Position numbers and translations under genes: made by a program. A DNA stretch of 64,000 nucleotides from Paucibacter sp. TC2R-5 (GTDB taxonomy: Bacteria > Pseudomonadota > Gammaproteobacteria > Burkholderiales > Burkholderiaceae_C), in contig NZ_JAJIRQ010000009.1 in NCBI RefSeq assembly GCF_025717605.1, positions 62,001 through 126,000 on the forward strand. The letters run 5' to 3'. Of the stretch, positions 40,109 through 48,806 are shown piece by piece; position 1 is the stretch's first letter, and every line of letters starts with the position of its first letter. Below the pieces are notes generated by a model. It was given only the letters and a program-made list of their open reading frames with translations. It was not told where the DNA came from and did not search any database.

Positions 40109-40984
40109 ATGAAAACCTTTGACATTGCTGAATTGACCTTGTTGGCCGCCATTTGGGGTGCCTCGTTTTTATTCATGCGGCTGGGTGCCCACGAGTTTGG
40201 GCCTGTGGCCATGGCGGCCATGCGAGTTGCGGGGGCCAGTTTGATGTTGTTGCCGCTCTTGGCCGCGCGCCAGGGGCTTGCGCAGTTAGGCCGCGAATGG
40301 CGGCCCTTGGCTGTGATTGGCTTGTTGAATAGTGCCTTGCCTTTCGCGCTGTTCAGCTTTGCGGCCTTGTCGATCTCGGCCGGCTTGTCCAGTATCGTCA
40401 ATGCGACCACACCTTTGTGGGGGGCCTTGCTGGCCTGGGTGTGGCTTGGCCAGCGTTTGAGCGGCTTGCGCATATTGGGCCTGGGTTTGGGTTTCGCTGG
40501 CGTGCTGTATCTGGCCTGGGACAAGGCTTCGTTCAAGCCCGGCTCCGACCATAGCGCGGTCTGGGCCTTGCTGGCCTGCCTGAGTGCGACCTTCTGCTAC
40601 GGTTTGGCGGCAAATTTCAGCAAGCGCTACACCGCCCATATTTCACCGTTGCTTGTGGCCACCGGCAGCCAAGTCTATGCGGCGATGATGCTGGCCCTGC
40701 CTGCGCTGCTGTTTTGGCCCAGTTCGGCACCCAGTGCGCAGGCATGGGCTGCGGTGGCGGCTTTGGCGCTGCTGTGCTCGGCCGTTGCTTACATCCTGTA
40801 CTTTCGCCTGATGAGCCGTATCGGGCCCACCAACACCATCGCCGTGACCTTCCTGATCCCAGTTTTCGCAGTGCTATGGGGCTATTTGTTCCTGGGCGAG
40901 GTCTTCACCCTCAAGATGGCTGCTGGCTGCGCCGTGGTCTTGTTGGGAACGGCTCTGGCTTTAGGCTTGCTGCAACGCAAATAA
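40109..40984 (+). CDS. EamA/DMT-family transporter
   Basis: A 291-residue membrane protein with about ten helices in two EamA repeats (ELTLLAAIWGASFLFMRLGAHEFGP and AVWALLACLSATFCYGLAANFSKRY, each followed by a TPLWGALLAW or FLIPVFAVLWGYLFLGE motif). Such proteins export amino acids or other small metabolites; the substrate cannot be read from the sequence. The ATG at 40109 is preferred over a TTG at 40100. It is the last GC-rich gene before the AT-rich segment. Confidence 0.88.
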   Translation: MKTFDIAELTLLAAIWGASFLFMRLGAHEFGPVAMAAMRVAGASLMLLPLLAARQGLAQLGREWRPLAVIGLLNSALPFALFSFAALSISAGLSSIVNATTPLWGALLAWVWLGQRLSGLRILGLGLGFAGVLYLAWDKASFKPGSDHSAVWALLACLSATFCYGLAANFSKRYTAHISPLLVATGSQVYAAMMLALPALLFWPSSAPSAQAWAAVAALALLCSAVAYILYFRLMSRIGPTNTIAVTFLIPVFAVLWGYLFLGEVFTLKMAAGCAVVLLGTALALGLLQRK

Positions 40985-41125
40985 GCGGTTTTCGGGCAAG
41001 GTGACGCCGCCGGACCAATAAGCATGAGCGCCGGGTGAAGCGCTGAAGTGTCGTGCTGATTGCTCAAACAGCAACGCTGCGCTGTGCAGTCGATTGGGGT
41101 CTAATGGGCTTTGTCAAAACACCAT

Positions 41126-41139
41126 AGTTCGATCGAACT
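41126..41139. promoter_or_regulatory. 14-bp perfect palindrome, possible operator
   Basis: AGTTCGATCGAACT is a perfect palindrome 234 bp upstream of the acyltransferase-PilZ gene. The regulator is unknown. Confidence 0.35.
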
Positions 41140-41294
41140 GTGATACGAGAACAGGCGAGGCGTCATGCTGGAGCAGGTTCTTGTTTTTGGATTGATGGCA
41201 ATTCTTATAGAGCTTTCAAATTTGTGGGATTGAGTCGCCACCTTGCCCACGAAGCTTAAAATTGAGTGTAAAAATATCAATATGAACTTCCACA

Positions 41295-41324
41295 TTGACT
41301 CGCGCTGAATGCATCGAAATTGAT
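41295..41324 (+). promoter_or_regulatory. candidate promoter of the acyltransferase-PilZ gene
   Basis: A near-ideal -35 TTGACT is followed after 18 bases by a poor -10 ATTGAT. The start codon lies 49 bp downstream, after a GAGAGG ribosome-binding site. Confidence 0.3.
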
Positions 41325-41372
41325 TTTCAAAAAGATGCGGGCGGCTAAGTTTCATTGAGAGGCGATAAATAA

Positions 41373-42662
41373 ATGAGTGAAGTTAAAAAAATAACCTTTG
41401 GTGGATTATTTAGGAAATACATTCGTATTTTATTCAAAAAACTTCCTGTTGATTTTAGATATCCCTTGTATCGCAGGCTGGCTCATGTTGATCCAAGTTC
41501 GGATATGCGCTTGGAGCTAAAAATTGCAGAGACCAAGGAGGAGCTCTCCGATTGTTTTAAAATTCTGCACGATTCATATACCGCCGGTGGCTATATGCGT
41601 CCTCATTCTTCGGGGATGCGGATAACAAAGTATCACGCGCTTCCTACAACTACAACTGTATGTGCAAAATACGATGGGAGAGTGGTTGGTACAATTTCAA
41701 TAATCAGAGAAGGTATTTTTGGGTTTCCGTTGCAGTCGGCTTTTGATTTGACAAAAGTTAGGGCCAAGGGGGGGCGTATCGCTGAAATATCTTCGCTGGC
41801 CATTCATCCGGATTTTCGAAACGTCGGCGGATCTGTATTTTTTTCGCTCATGAAATTTGTACGAGAGTATTGCGTAAATTTTTCGGAGGTACGCCATCTC
41901 GTGATAGCTGTCAACCCAAACAAGATTGATTTTTTTGAGGCAATACTGTACTTTTCCCGGCTGCAAGAGTCTGTGGTCGCAAATTATGATTTTGCAAATG
42001 GCGCGCCAGCTGTGGGTGCGACTTTGGATTTAAAAGAGTCGTCTGGGCTTCTTTTGCAAGGTTTTAAGGGGCGGCCCAAGAAAAATAATATATATAGTTA
42101 TTTTTATGAGATGGTTTCTAAAAATATAAGGTGGCCTGAGCGAAAATATCATATTACCAATGATCCAGTCATGACTCCTGGTATGTTGGATTATTTTTTC
42201 AATGTCAAATCATCTGTTTTCAATGATTTGGATGACACGCACAAATCGCTGTTGTGGTCAATCTATGATTTGGCGGAGTATCGTGGAATTTTGCCGATGC
42301 TTCAGGGCGCGGGTGATCATGGAAGGCCATTGCGGAGGCATCAAAGGTATTCAATTCGCTGCCCAGGAGATTTTTCTATCTGCATAGAGGGCAAGGAGAG
42401 AAAGTTTGTTATTGAAATCATTGAAATTTCAATATCAGGATTTCAGGCTGAATGCAAATTGCCTTTGCCATTGAATGTTGAGGGTGCTGGCGAAATTGAC
42501 CTTGGTCTGGCGGAGCGCTCAACGGTCAAGGCTAAAGCGGTTCGAATTCGGGACTCGGGGACGGGTGTTTTCTATGGATTCAAAATAAGCGAGTCTGACA
42601 ATTCATGGCGACAGTGCGTCGCCTCCTTGGAGGTCGGTATTACGACCGAGGATTTGAGGTGA
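41373..42662 (+). CDS. FeeM-like N-acyltransferase fused to a C-terminal PilZ domain
   Basis: A 429-residue soluble protein. Residues ~45-220 form a GNAT-like acyltransferase of the N-acyl amino acid synthase (FeeM) type. Recognisable parts are LKIAETKEELSDCFKILHDSYTAGGY, VVGTISII, and the core motif AEISSLAIHPDFRNVGG (137-153). Residues ~318-425 are a PilZ domain with RxxxR (RRHQR, 321-325) and an ExSxxG variant of the usual D/NxSxxG (EISISG, 351-356). FeeM enzymes acylate amino acids such as tyrosine from acyl-ACP; PilZ often binds c-di-GMP. The gene is markedly AT-rich with codon use unlike its neighbours, suggesting horizontal acquisition. The combined function is inference. Confidence 0.75.
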   Translation: MSEVKKITFGGLFRKYIRILFKKLPVDFRYPLYRRLAHVDPSSDMRLELKIAETKEELSDCFKILHDSYTAGGYMRPHSSGMRITKYHALPTTTTVCAKYDGRVVGTISIIREGIFGFPLQSAFDLTKVRAKGGRIAEISSLAIHPDFRNVGGSVFFSLMKFVREYCVNFSEVRHLVIAVNPNKIDFFEAILYFSRLQESVVANYDFANGAPAVGATLDLKESSGLLLQGFKGRPKKNNIYSYFYEMVSKNIRWPERKYHITNDPVMTPGMLDYFFNVKSSVFNDLDDTHKSLLWSIYDLAEYRGILPMLQGAGDHGRPLRRHQRYSIRCPGDFSICIEGKERKFVIEIIEISISGFQAECKLPLPLNVEGAGEIDLGLAERSTVKAKAVRIRDSGTGVFYGFKISESDNSWRQCVASLEVGITTEDLR

Positions 42663-42821
42663 GAAGGCGCAGCTGCCAAGTCTCAGGGCCAACGCTGTTA
42701 TGAAGATTTGGGCTTGCCGCTTTGCTGGCATGGTAGATATGCCGCTTAATGCGCAAAGCCATCTGAATAGTGTGATATCCAGAAATTCAAGGTGGCAAAA
42801 CTAGCGCATTGAGCAGCGAGG

Positions 42822-45404
42822 TCAAGCGTTGCTGGTCGCCCTGACTTCAGCCATGGTGGTGACGCCCTGCAAAACCTTGCAAATGCCGTCTTGGCGCAGG
42901 GAGCGCATGCCCTCAGCCAGCGCGGTTTGCAGCAACTCCTCTGCGCGTGCGCCGGTTTGAATCTGGCGGCGCAGGGTTTTCGACATCATCAAGAGTTCAT
43001 GCAGGCCGGCTCGTCCCTTGAAGCCGCTTTGCTCGCATGTCTCGCAACCGGGGCTGTGAAACTTCATCAGGCGGCCGTTGCTGCCGTAGTTGCCTAGCCA
43101 GTTGCTCAGCACCGACGCACGCGTCGGCCGCTGTTCGGGCGCAAAGGCATGCAGGTAATCACCCAGCCACTCATCTTGCTCTGACTCCTCCAAGGGGCTG
43201 CTGACCCGGCAGTTGGGGCACATACGGCGCACCAGGCGCTGCGCCAGCACGGCCAGCAAGGAGTCGGCGAAATTGAAGGGGTCCATGCCCATGTCGAGCA
43301 GCCGGGTGACGGTCTCGGCCGCGCTGTTGGTGTGCAGGGTGGACATCACCATATGGCCGGTCAGCGATGCCTCGACGGCGATCTCGGCCGTCTCCTCATC
43401 GCGGATTTCACCCACCATGATGACATCCGGGTCGGCGCGCAGAAAGGCCCGCAAGGCCTTGGCGAAGGTCCACTCGATGCGTGGATTCATCTGCACCTGG
43501 CGCAGACCGGCCTGGGTGATTTCGATCGGATCCTCGGCCGTCCAGATCTTGCGATCAGGGGTGTTGATTTGGCTCAGCGCGGAGTGCAGGGTGGTGGTCT
43601 TGCCCGAGCCGGTTGGGCCTACGCACAAAACCATGCCGTAAGGGCGGCTGATGGCGTACTTCAAATTCTTCAGGTTATCGGGCGACAGACCGAGCTTCTC
43701 CAGCGGGATCGGCTTTGACGAAGATAGCAAGCGCATCACCACATCTTCCAGGCCGTTATTGGTCGGGATCGTGGCCACCCGCAATTCCAATTTGTGCTGA
43801 GGCGAAAAGCGGGCGAAATTGATCTTGCCGTCCTGCGGCTTGCGGCGCTCGGAGATGTCCAGATCGCACATGATCTTGACCCGCGCAATCATCGCGTTAC
43901 GGTAGGTGTTGGGCAGTTCCAGATAGGGCTTCATCATGCCGTCGCGGCGAAAGCGGATCTTCAACTTCTCGGTGCCCGGATGGGTCTCGATATGAATATC
44001 AGAGACGCCTTGCGTGCTGGCATCGATGATCATGGTGTTGATCAGTCGAACCAGAGAGTTATCGCTTTGCTCTATCGGTGGGCCTTCGTCGCGCTGGCTT
44101 TGCTCCAGGCCTTCGCGCTCCAGGGTTTCCATCAGCTGATCGGCCTTGTCGAGCGAAAAGTCGGCCTGCAAGGACGGCAGATTCAACTCGCTGCGGGACA
44201 CGGCGTCGCCCCCTAGGCGCTCATAGGCTTCGGGAATCGCGAACTGCAGAGAGCCAATCTTGGTCAGAGTTGGCGTGACCTTGAGCTGGGAGATGAATTC
44301 GATTTCGTCGAGCGCGTCTCGCCGGGTTGGGTCCTCCATGGCCACGATCAAGCGGCCGTCGCGCAGCAACAAGGGCAAAACTTCAAGCCGCTTGGCGACG
44401 GCAAAAGGCAGCTTGCGAATGGCGTCGGGCTCGATCGCAAAGTTCTCCACGTCGACCAAGGGGTAACCCATCTTGCGCGCCAAGGCGGACTGCAGCGCCT
44501 GGCGTGTCACCACCCCATTTCGCACCAGCAACTCGCCAAGTGGCACCGAACGGTCGGCTCTTTGCAGCTCGAGTGCTTGCTCGAGCTGGGCCTGCGAGAT
44601 CAAGTCCAGCGCCAGCAGTGCCTCGCCAATCCGGACCATGGGCATACGGGCTTGCTGCTCGATCGCCAGCATCAGCTGTTCGGCGCTGACGATTTGCTGC
44701 GAAACCAGAATGTCGCCGACGCGGCGCGAGCGCAGGCCTTGCTGTTCGTTGGCGGCTGCGGCGATCTGCTCTGCCGTGGCCAGCTTGTCCTTGACCAGGA
44801 GGTCACCGATGCGCTCGCCGATATCCACATGGGCGAGCACCTCGCGCGGGATGAAGAGGCGCAACACGGCGTCGTCGGTGTCGCTCAAAGGGGGGAACAA
44901 AAACAGCCCCAGGTCGTCCTGGCAATGTCCTATCGTCACGCCCTGCAACTCGCCGCCACCGGCGAAGTAGAGCTTGAATTCGCTGCGTGGGCGCTGATCG
45001 AGCTGCCATTCATTGGCCGCTCCTTCCCCGGCTTGCCCGCTGCTGTCTGCGATCAGTGCTGCATTCCCCGTCCGAGCCTCAGCGATCACCGGGCGCGTCA
45101 ACTTCAGCACGCGGAACTGCCCGAATTTCAACGGCATTGCGTTGCGGGCCGGCGGAACCAAGATTTGCGCTAATCGCTCCTTTGGGGCCAGCGCGACCAA
45201 TTGGCCCACGCTTTTGCGGTTGTTCAGTCCGAGGACTTCGCAGGGCTCGGCGGTACTCGTGGCTTGCTGGCGAGGGTAGGCGGCATAGGGCGGGACCGGC
45301 CAGCTGAATTCGCGCACAAGGCCACCATAGTCCAAGCCGGCATCCGCCGGCGACTCGGCGAGGTCTGGGTGAGGCCATTGCAGTGGGGCAGACAAGTCGA
45401 TCAT
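42822..45404 (-). CDS. GspE/PilB-type secretion ATPase with four MshEN-like repeats
   Basis: An 860-residue ATPase. Residues 1-~195 are a region of unknown fold. Four 24-residue MshEN-like motifs begin at about 198, 228, 258 and 288 (RIGDLLV, RVGDILV, RIGEALL, PLGELLV), an exact 30-residue period, and lead into the GspE N-domain. The ATPase core has Walker A GPTGSGKTTT (596-605), Asp box IWTAEDPIEI, Walker B GEIRDEETAE, His box STLHTNSA, and a zinc tetracysteine (CPNC at 729-732, CETC at 787-790). The ATG at 45404 follows a GGAG site. MshEN binds c-di-GMP in MshE and PilB relatives. No secretin or pseudopilin genes adjoin it. Confidence 0.88.
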   Translation of the reverse strand: MIDLSAPLQWPHPDLAESPADAGLDYGGLVREFSWPVPPYAAYPRQQATSTAEPCEVLGLNNRKSVGQLVALAPKERLAQILVPPARNAMPLKFGQFRVLKLTRPVIAEARTGNAALIADSSGQAGEGAANEWQLDQRPRSEFKLYFAGGGELQGVTIGHCQDDLGLFLFPPLSDTDDAVLRLFIPREVLAHVDIGERIGDLLVKDKLATAEQIAAAANEQQGLRSRRVGDILVSQQIVSAEQLMLAIEQQARMPMVRIGEALLALDLISQAQLEQALELQRADRSVPLGELLVRNGVVTRQALQSALARKMGYPLVDVENFAIEPDAIRKLPFAVAKRLEVLPLLLRDGRLIVAMEDPTRRDALDEIEFISQLKVTPTLTKIGSLQFAIPEAYERLGGDAVSRSELNLPSLQADFSLDKADQLMETLEREGLEQSQRDEGPPIEQSDNSLVRLINTMIIDASTQGVSDIHIETHPGTEKLKIRFRRDGMMKPYLELPNTYRNAMIARVKIMCDLDISERRKPQDGKINFARFSPQHKLELRVATIPTNNGLEDVVMRLLSSSKPIPLEKLGLSPDNLKNLKYAISRPYGMVLCVGPTGSGKTTTLHSALSQINTPDRKIWTAEDPIEITQAGLRQVQMNPRIEWTFAKALRAFLRADPDVIMVGEIRDEETAEIAVEASLTGHMVMSTLHTNSAAETVTRLLDMGMDPFNFADSLLAVLAQRLVRRMCPNCRVSSPLEESEQDEWLGDYLHAFAPEQRPTRASVLSNWLGNYGSNGRLMKFHSPGCETCEQSGFKGRAGLHELLMMSKTLRRQIQTGARAEELLQTALAEGMRSLRQDGICKVLQGVTTMAEVRATSNA

Positions 45405-45519
45405 GCTTTCTCCGGATTCGCTTGAGCCCGCCCAGGCCAGATTGGGCAAGAAGGCGGCTCACTCCCTGCATGCTACGCGTTCGAGGGCGGGTCCAAAATG
45501 CGGAATTGAGCAAAGTGGA

Positions 45520-45537
45520 CCCGGCAGTTGTGCCGGG
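45520..45537. other. 7-bp hairpin in the ATPase-pcp divergent region
   Basis: CCCGGCA and TGCCGGG pair perfectly around GTTG. It has no T-run and may be an operator or leader structure. Nothing else stands out in 45405-45612. Confidence 0.25.
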
Positions 45538-45612
45538 CCTGTGTTAGAAACGCCGTCTATTTGGGCTGGGTCTGTGTGAGCTGTTGCCTTGGGCAGGGGT
45601 GGGGAGCGTGTA

Positions 45613-46254
45613 TTGAAGACGATTTTATTGACTGGATTTGAGCCGTTTGGCGGCGAGAGCATCAACCCTTCCTGGGAGGTTGCGCGTGCTTTGGATGGCG
45701 AGCAGATCGGCGACGCCCGCGTCGTGGCTCGGTGTTTGCCCTGCGTGTTTGGTGCGGCCTTGAGCAGCTTGAAGCAAGCCTTGCGCGAACATCCGCCGGC
45801 ACTGGTCTTGGCGCTGGGCCAAGCTGGCGGCCGCAGCGACTTGTCTCTGGAGCGGGTGGCCATCAATATCGATGATGCCCGCATCGCCGACAACGCCGGC
45901 CGGCAACCCATTGATGAGCCTGTGGTGGAAGGCGCGGCAGCGGCCTATTTTTCGACGCTGCCAATCAAGGCCATGATGGCGGGCCTGCGCGAGGCGGGCT
46001 TCCCGGCCGGGATTTCGCAAACGGCCGGCACCTTTGTCTGCAACCATGTTTTTTATGGGCTGCAGCATTTTCTGCAGGGTGGCCCGGTGCGCAGCGGCTT
46101 TATGCATATTCCCTTGCTGCCTGAGCAAGCGGCCCATTTGCCGGGGCAGGCCAGCATGGCGCTCAAGACCATGGTTGATGGCGTGCGGCTGGCCTTGGCC
46201 CTGGCCATGCGGGTCGATGTGGATGTGCGCCAGTCGGGCGGCAGCATCAGCTGA
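45613..46254 (+). CDS. pcp: pyrrolidone-carboxylate peptidase Pcp
   Basis: A cysteine peptidase of 213 residues that removes N-terminal pyroglutamate. The triad is E80 ([13 protein letters not shown]), C143 ([12 protein letters not shown]) and H165 (GFMHIPLLP). I chose the TTG at 45613 because it gives [14 protein letters not shown], the family N-terminus, 8 bases after a GGGAG ribosome-binding site; an upstream TTG would add eight non-family residues. It ends 40 bp before the convergent zf-HC2 gene. Confidence 0.93.
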   Translation: MKTILLTGFEPFGGESINPSWEVARALDGEQIGDARVVARCLPCVFGAALSSLKQALREHPPALVLALGQAGGRSDLSLERVAINIDDARIADNAGRQPIDEPVVEGAAAAYFSTLPIKAMMAGLREAGFPAGISQTAGTFVCNHVFYGLQHFLQGGPVRSGFMHIPLLPEQAAHLPGQASMALKTMVDGVRLALALAMRVDVDVRQSGGSIS

Positions 46255-46294
46255 AGGGCTTGCGATGCCGAGCAGTCGCTTGCCAGCCCGAGCT

Positions 46295-46486
46295 TCATTT
46301 CTGGGAATCGCTGCGCCACTGCGTCGCCGTCTGGCGCATCAACATCAGCTGTTTGCCGAAGTTGTTGCAGCCCGTGCAAAACAAGCAATGGGCTCGAATG
46401 ACGAGGCGCGCACCCGCGCCGAGTCGGCGGTCTTCGCCGGCCAAGGTCATCCGGGTGATGTCTTTGCAATTTGGCATCAGTTTCAC
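46295..46486 (-). CDS. small zf-HC2 (ZAS-type) anti-sigma-like protein
   Basis: A 63-residue soluble protein. LMPNCKDITRMTLAGEDRRL is followed by the zinc motif H-x3-C-x2-C (HCLFCTGC), which defines ZAS anti-sigma domains. It has no membrane segment. The GTG at 46486 is chosen because AAGGAG lies 9 bases upstream; the frame is open to an ATG at 46552 that would overlap the promoter. It diverges from the bufferin-type operon and no ECF sigma gene adjoins it. An anti-sigma role is inferred from the motif and the matched promoters. Confidence 0.72.
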   Translation of the reverse strand: MKLMPNCKDITRMTLAGEDRRLGAGARLVIRAHCLFCTGCNNFGKQLMLMRQTATQWRSDSQK

Positions 46487-46533
46487 GCCTGTTTTCTCCT
46501 TGATTGATCCACCAAGCTTGCGCGCAAGGGCTT

Positions 46534-46560
46534 GGTCGCGCCGCGCGTCCATTCCTTACA
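46534..46560 (-). promoter_or_regulatory. ECF-type promoter toward the zf-HC2 gene
   Basis: Read on the (-) strand: TGTAAGG (46560-46554), 15-bp spacer, CGACC (46538-46534). It lies about 48 bp before the GTG. The -35 half is within an 11-bp inverted repeat shared with the opposite promoter. Confidence 0.6.
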
Positions 46561-46604
46561 GCGCATGAAGGCTTGGCCGATTTGCAAAGTTTTTTGCGGA
46601 CCGC

Positions 46605-46632
46605 TGTAAGGATTCAAGCTTTGCTTGCGACC
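46605..46632 (+). promoter_or_regulatory. ECF-type promoter toward the bufferin-type operon
   Basis: TGTAAGG (46605-46611), 16-bp spacer, CGACC (46628-46632). It is the mirror image of the zf-HC2 promoter, with 11 identical bases around the -35 (CGCTGTAAGGA at 46602-46612 versus the complement at 46553-46563). One ECF sigma factor probably reads both. Confidence 0.6.
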
Positions 46633-46727
46633 CATGGGTGTCAACGGCATGATGCCTTGGCCTGAGACCCTGAAGTCGGGGTCTGCAAGCGTCTTTAGTT
46701 TTTTCGTTTCTTCCATTGGAGTCATTC

Positions 46728-47006
46728 ATGAAATCAAGCTATCTCGTTTCTTCCGCCGTCGCCGCTGCTTTGGCCATGGGGCTGGTGGGTCAAGTCGCTG
46801 CGCAGGACAAGGGCGCCAAGGAGAAGTGCTTCGGCATCGCGAAGGCGGGCGAGAACGACTGCGCCAACCTCAGCGGCACGCATTCGTGTGCGGGTCAGTC
46901 CAAGGTCGACAAGGGCGTCGATGAATGGAAATTCGTCCCCAAGGGCAGTTGCAAAAGCATGGCCGGCATGACGGCCGAAGAAGCCAAAGCCAAGATGAAA
47001 AGCTAA
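46728..47006 (+). CDS. bufA: DUF2282 bufferin-type RiPP precursor
   Basis: A 92-residue secreted small protein. A Sec signal peptide (about 1-25, MKSSYLVSSAVAAALAMGLVGQVAA) is followed by a mature part with four cysteines (C34, C45, C54, C75) in family-typical contexts: KCFGIAKAGENDCA, THSCAGQSK and VPKGSCKSM. In bufferins these cysteines are modified by the DUF692 enzyme and the product binds copper. The ATG at 46728 has a GGAG site 7 bases upstream. It heads the bufA-bufB-bufC-DoxX operon under an ECF-type promoter. Confidence 0.87.
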   Translation: MKSSYLVSSAVAAALAMGLVGQVAAQDKGAKEKCFGIAKAGENDCANLSGTHSCAGQSKVDKGVDEWKFVPKGSCKSMAGMTAEEAKAKMKS

Positions 47007-47056
47007 GTCTTGAATTGAACTGACAAGCCAGGCCGAGCGTGGAGAGGGCACAGCGT

Positions 47057-47950
47057 ATGAATTCGGAGCCGCAGTTCTCAATGTCGCAAGTCGGCATTGG
47101 TTGGCGCCAGCCTCATTACGAATCGTTGCTCAAGCGCGCGCCTGCGCTTGGCTTTTTGGAAGTGCATTCGGAGAATTTCTTTGCGCCGGGCGGCGCCGCA
47201 TTGGCAGTGCTGATGGCGGGCCGAGTGCAATATCCGATCAGCTTGCACGGCGTTGGTTTGGCCTTGGGCTCGGCTTGCGGGCTTGATGCCTGGCATCTTG
47301 AGCGCTTGGCAGATTTGGTGGACCGAGTCGATCCGGTGCGGGTCTCGGATCACGCGAGTTTTGCGCGCGTACCGGGGCAGGGCGGGCGCGCGAGCTTGCA
47401 CGCCAGTGATTTGTTGCCGATTGAATTCAATCAAAACAGCCTCGATGTGATGGTGAGCCATGTGCAGCAGGTGCAAGAGCGCCTGCGTCGGCCCATTTTG
47501 GTGGAAAACCTCAGTGCTTATCTGGGCTGGGATGACGCGGGTAGTGAAGGCCTGAGCGAAGTGGATTTTTTCAATCTGCTGACGCAGCGCAGTGGTTGCG
47601 GCTTGTTGCTCGACGTGAACAATCTGGTGGTCAATGCGCGCAACCAAGGCGCAAACAAGGCCGAGGCTGTGACACAGGCGCAGGCTTGGATTGACGCCAT
47701 TCGCTTGGGCAGCGTCGGTGAGATCCATTTGGCGGGCCATGCCGAATTGCCCGGCATCGTCATTGATGACCATGGCAGCCGGGTCAGCGCCGAGGTGTGG
47801 CAGGTTTTCTCTCATGCGATAGAGCGCTTGGGGCCGCTACCGAGTTTGATCGAGTGGGATACCGATGTGCCGGCGCTGGACGTCTTGCTAGGCGAGGCCG
47901 AGTTGGCCCGGCGAGCAATGGCCGAATGCTCTGGGCCGGTGACCGTATGA
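47057..47950 (+). CDS. bufB: DUF692 multinuclear iron oxidase (MNIO), BufB/MbnB-like
   Basis: A 297-residue TIM-barrel-type enzyme. Metal-ligand motifs are spread as expected: [63 protein letters not shown] and [12 protein letters not shown] enzymes use an iron cluster and oxygen to modify precursor cysteines, as in methanobactin and bufferin. The ATG at 47057 follows GGAGAGG; a GTG at 47039 is the alternative. It overlaps bufC by ATGA, consistent with an enzyme-partner pair. Confidence 0.92.
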   Translation: MNSEPQFSMSQVGIGWRQPHYESLLKRAPALGFLEVHSENFFAPGGAALAVLMAGRVQYPISLHGVGLALGSACGLDAWHLERLADLVDRVDPVRVSDHASFARVPGQGGRASLHASDLLPIEFNQNSLDVMVSHVQQVQERLRRPILVENLSAYLGWDDAGSEGLSEVDFFNLLTQRSGCGLLLDVNNLVVNARNQGANKAEAVTQAQAWIDAIRLGSVGEIHLAGHAELPGIVIDDHGSRVSAEVWQVFSHAIERLGPLPSLIEWDTDVPALDVLLGEAELARRAMAECSGPVTV

Positions 47951-48735
47951 CGGCGGCTTTGGCCAAGCGTCAGCAGGCTTTGCTGGCAGCCCTGCTGGGT
48001 CGCTCCGGCGGCGAGGGCAGTGGCTTGGTCGGTCTGCCCGGCGTGCGGAACATGCCGAGCGGATCGGCGCTGGAGCGCGGCTTGTTGGCCTATCGCCTGA
48101 ACGCCCAGGCGATGGCAGCGAAAGCGCTTGGCACGGTATTCGCACGCACCCAGACCGCCCTGGGTGATGAGGCATCCTTTGCCGCCATGGCTTGGGCTTT
48201 TTGGCGCCGCTTCCCACCAGAGCGAGGTGACTTGGGGCTGTGGGGAGGCAGCTTGGCGGAGTTTTTGGCGGAGCAAGACGGTATGCCTGTGTGGCTCTGC
48301 GATTTGGCGCGCATCGAGTGGGCGGCACATTGCTGCGAGCGCGCTGCCGACAGCGAGCTTGATGTGCCGTCGCTGGCCCTGTTGAGTGAACTGGAGCCGC
48401 AGCAGCTTCACCTGCGCTTCAGACCCGGCGTGCAATTGCTACGGGTGGAATCCAAAGCCTGGGAACAATGGTGCGATCAGATTCCGGATACAGCCGCGCA
48501 GGGCGAGGCTATTGGCCTGGTGATGGCTCGCAAGGCCTGGGTGTCGCAAGTGCATGCCGTGCAGCCCGGAGATTGGGCGCTGATGAGCAGGCTGTTGGAA
48601 GGGGCTGATCTGGATCAGGCGCTGCAGCAGGCGTTCGCGATGCAGGCAGAGTTTGATTTCTCGGCTTGGCTGCAGGCAGCCCTGCTCAAGGGCTGGCTCT
48701 GGGGCTTAGAGGCTGGCGAGAGTCAGCCTAAGTAA
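47947..48735 (+). CDS. bufC: DUF2063 partner protein (BufC/MbnC-like)
   Basis: A 262-residue protein of the DUF2063 family. It starts [18 protein letters not shown] and contains [31 protein letters not shown] and [15 protein letters not shown]2063 proteins present the precursor peptide to the DUF692 enzyme. The start codon overlaps the bufB stop by ATGA; the longer in-frame extension inside bufB is not family-like. Confidence 0.88.
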   Translation: MTAALAKRQQALLAALLGRSGGEGSGLVGLPGVRNMPSGSALERGLLAYRLNAQAMAAKALGTVFARTQTALGDEASFAAMAWAFWRRFPPERGDLGLWGGSLAEFLAEQDGMPVWLCDLARIEWAAHCCERAADSELDVPSLALLSELEPQQLHLRFRPGVQLLRVESKAWEQWCDQIPDTAAQGEAIGLVMARKAWVSQVHAVQPGDWALMSRLLEGADLDQALQQAFAMQAEFDFSAWLQAALLKGWLWGLEAGESQPK

Positions 48736-48806
48736 ATCACTATTTTGTTTGACCGAAGCGGCGGCGCGTCGTTTCGCAAACCATTTGAATCATAAGGACC
48801 TATGAC

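Larger units (their letters stand above)
40985..41372. other. 388-bp intergenic region, shift to AT-rich sequence
   Basis: No coding region is convincing here. An 84-codon frame on the (-) strand at 41101-41355 resembles no family and lacks a ribosome-binding site. Composition changes from GC-rich to AT-rich at about 41.1 kb. The region holds a 14-bp palindrome and a candidate promoter, listed separately. Confidence 0.7.

Noticed and set aside
41101-41355. 84-codon (-) frame upstream of the acyltransferase-PilZ gene
   Set aside because: No ribosome-binding site, no recognisable motif, and it covers the palindrome and promoter region.
46483-46725. 80-codon (-) frame and an N-terminal extension of the zf-HC2 gene to 46552
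   Set aside because: Both run through the paired ECF-type promoters. The zf-HC2 gene has a good ribosome-binding site at its internal GTG.
46255-46727. Search for an ECF sigma factor gene next to the zf-HC2 gene
   Set aside because: No frame on either strand shows sigma2 or sigma4 motifs. The sigma factor must be elsewhere, if it exists.
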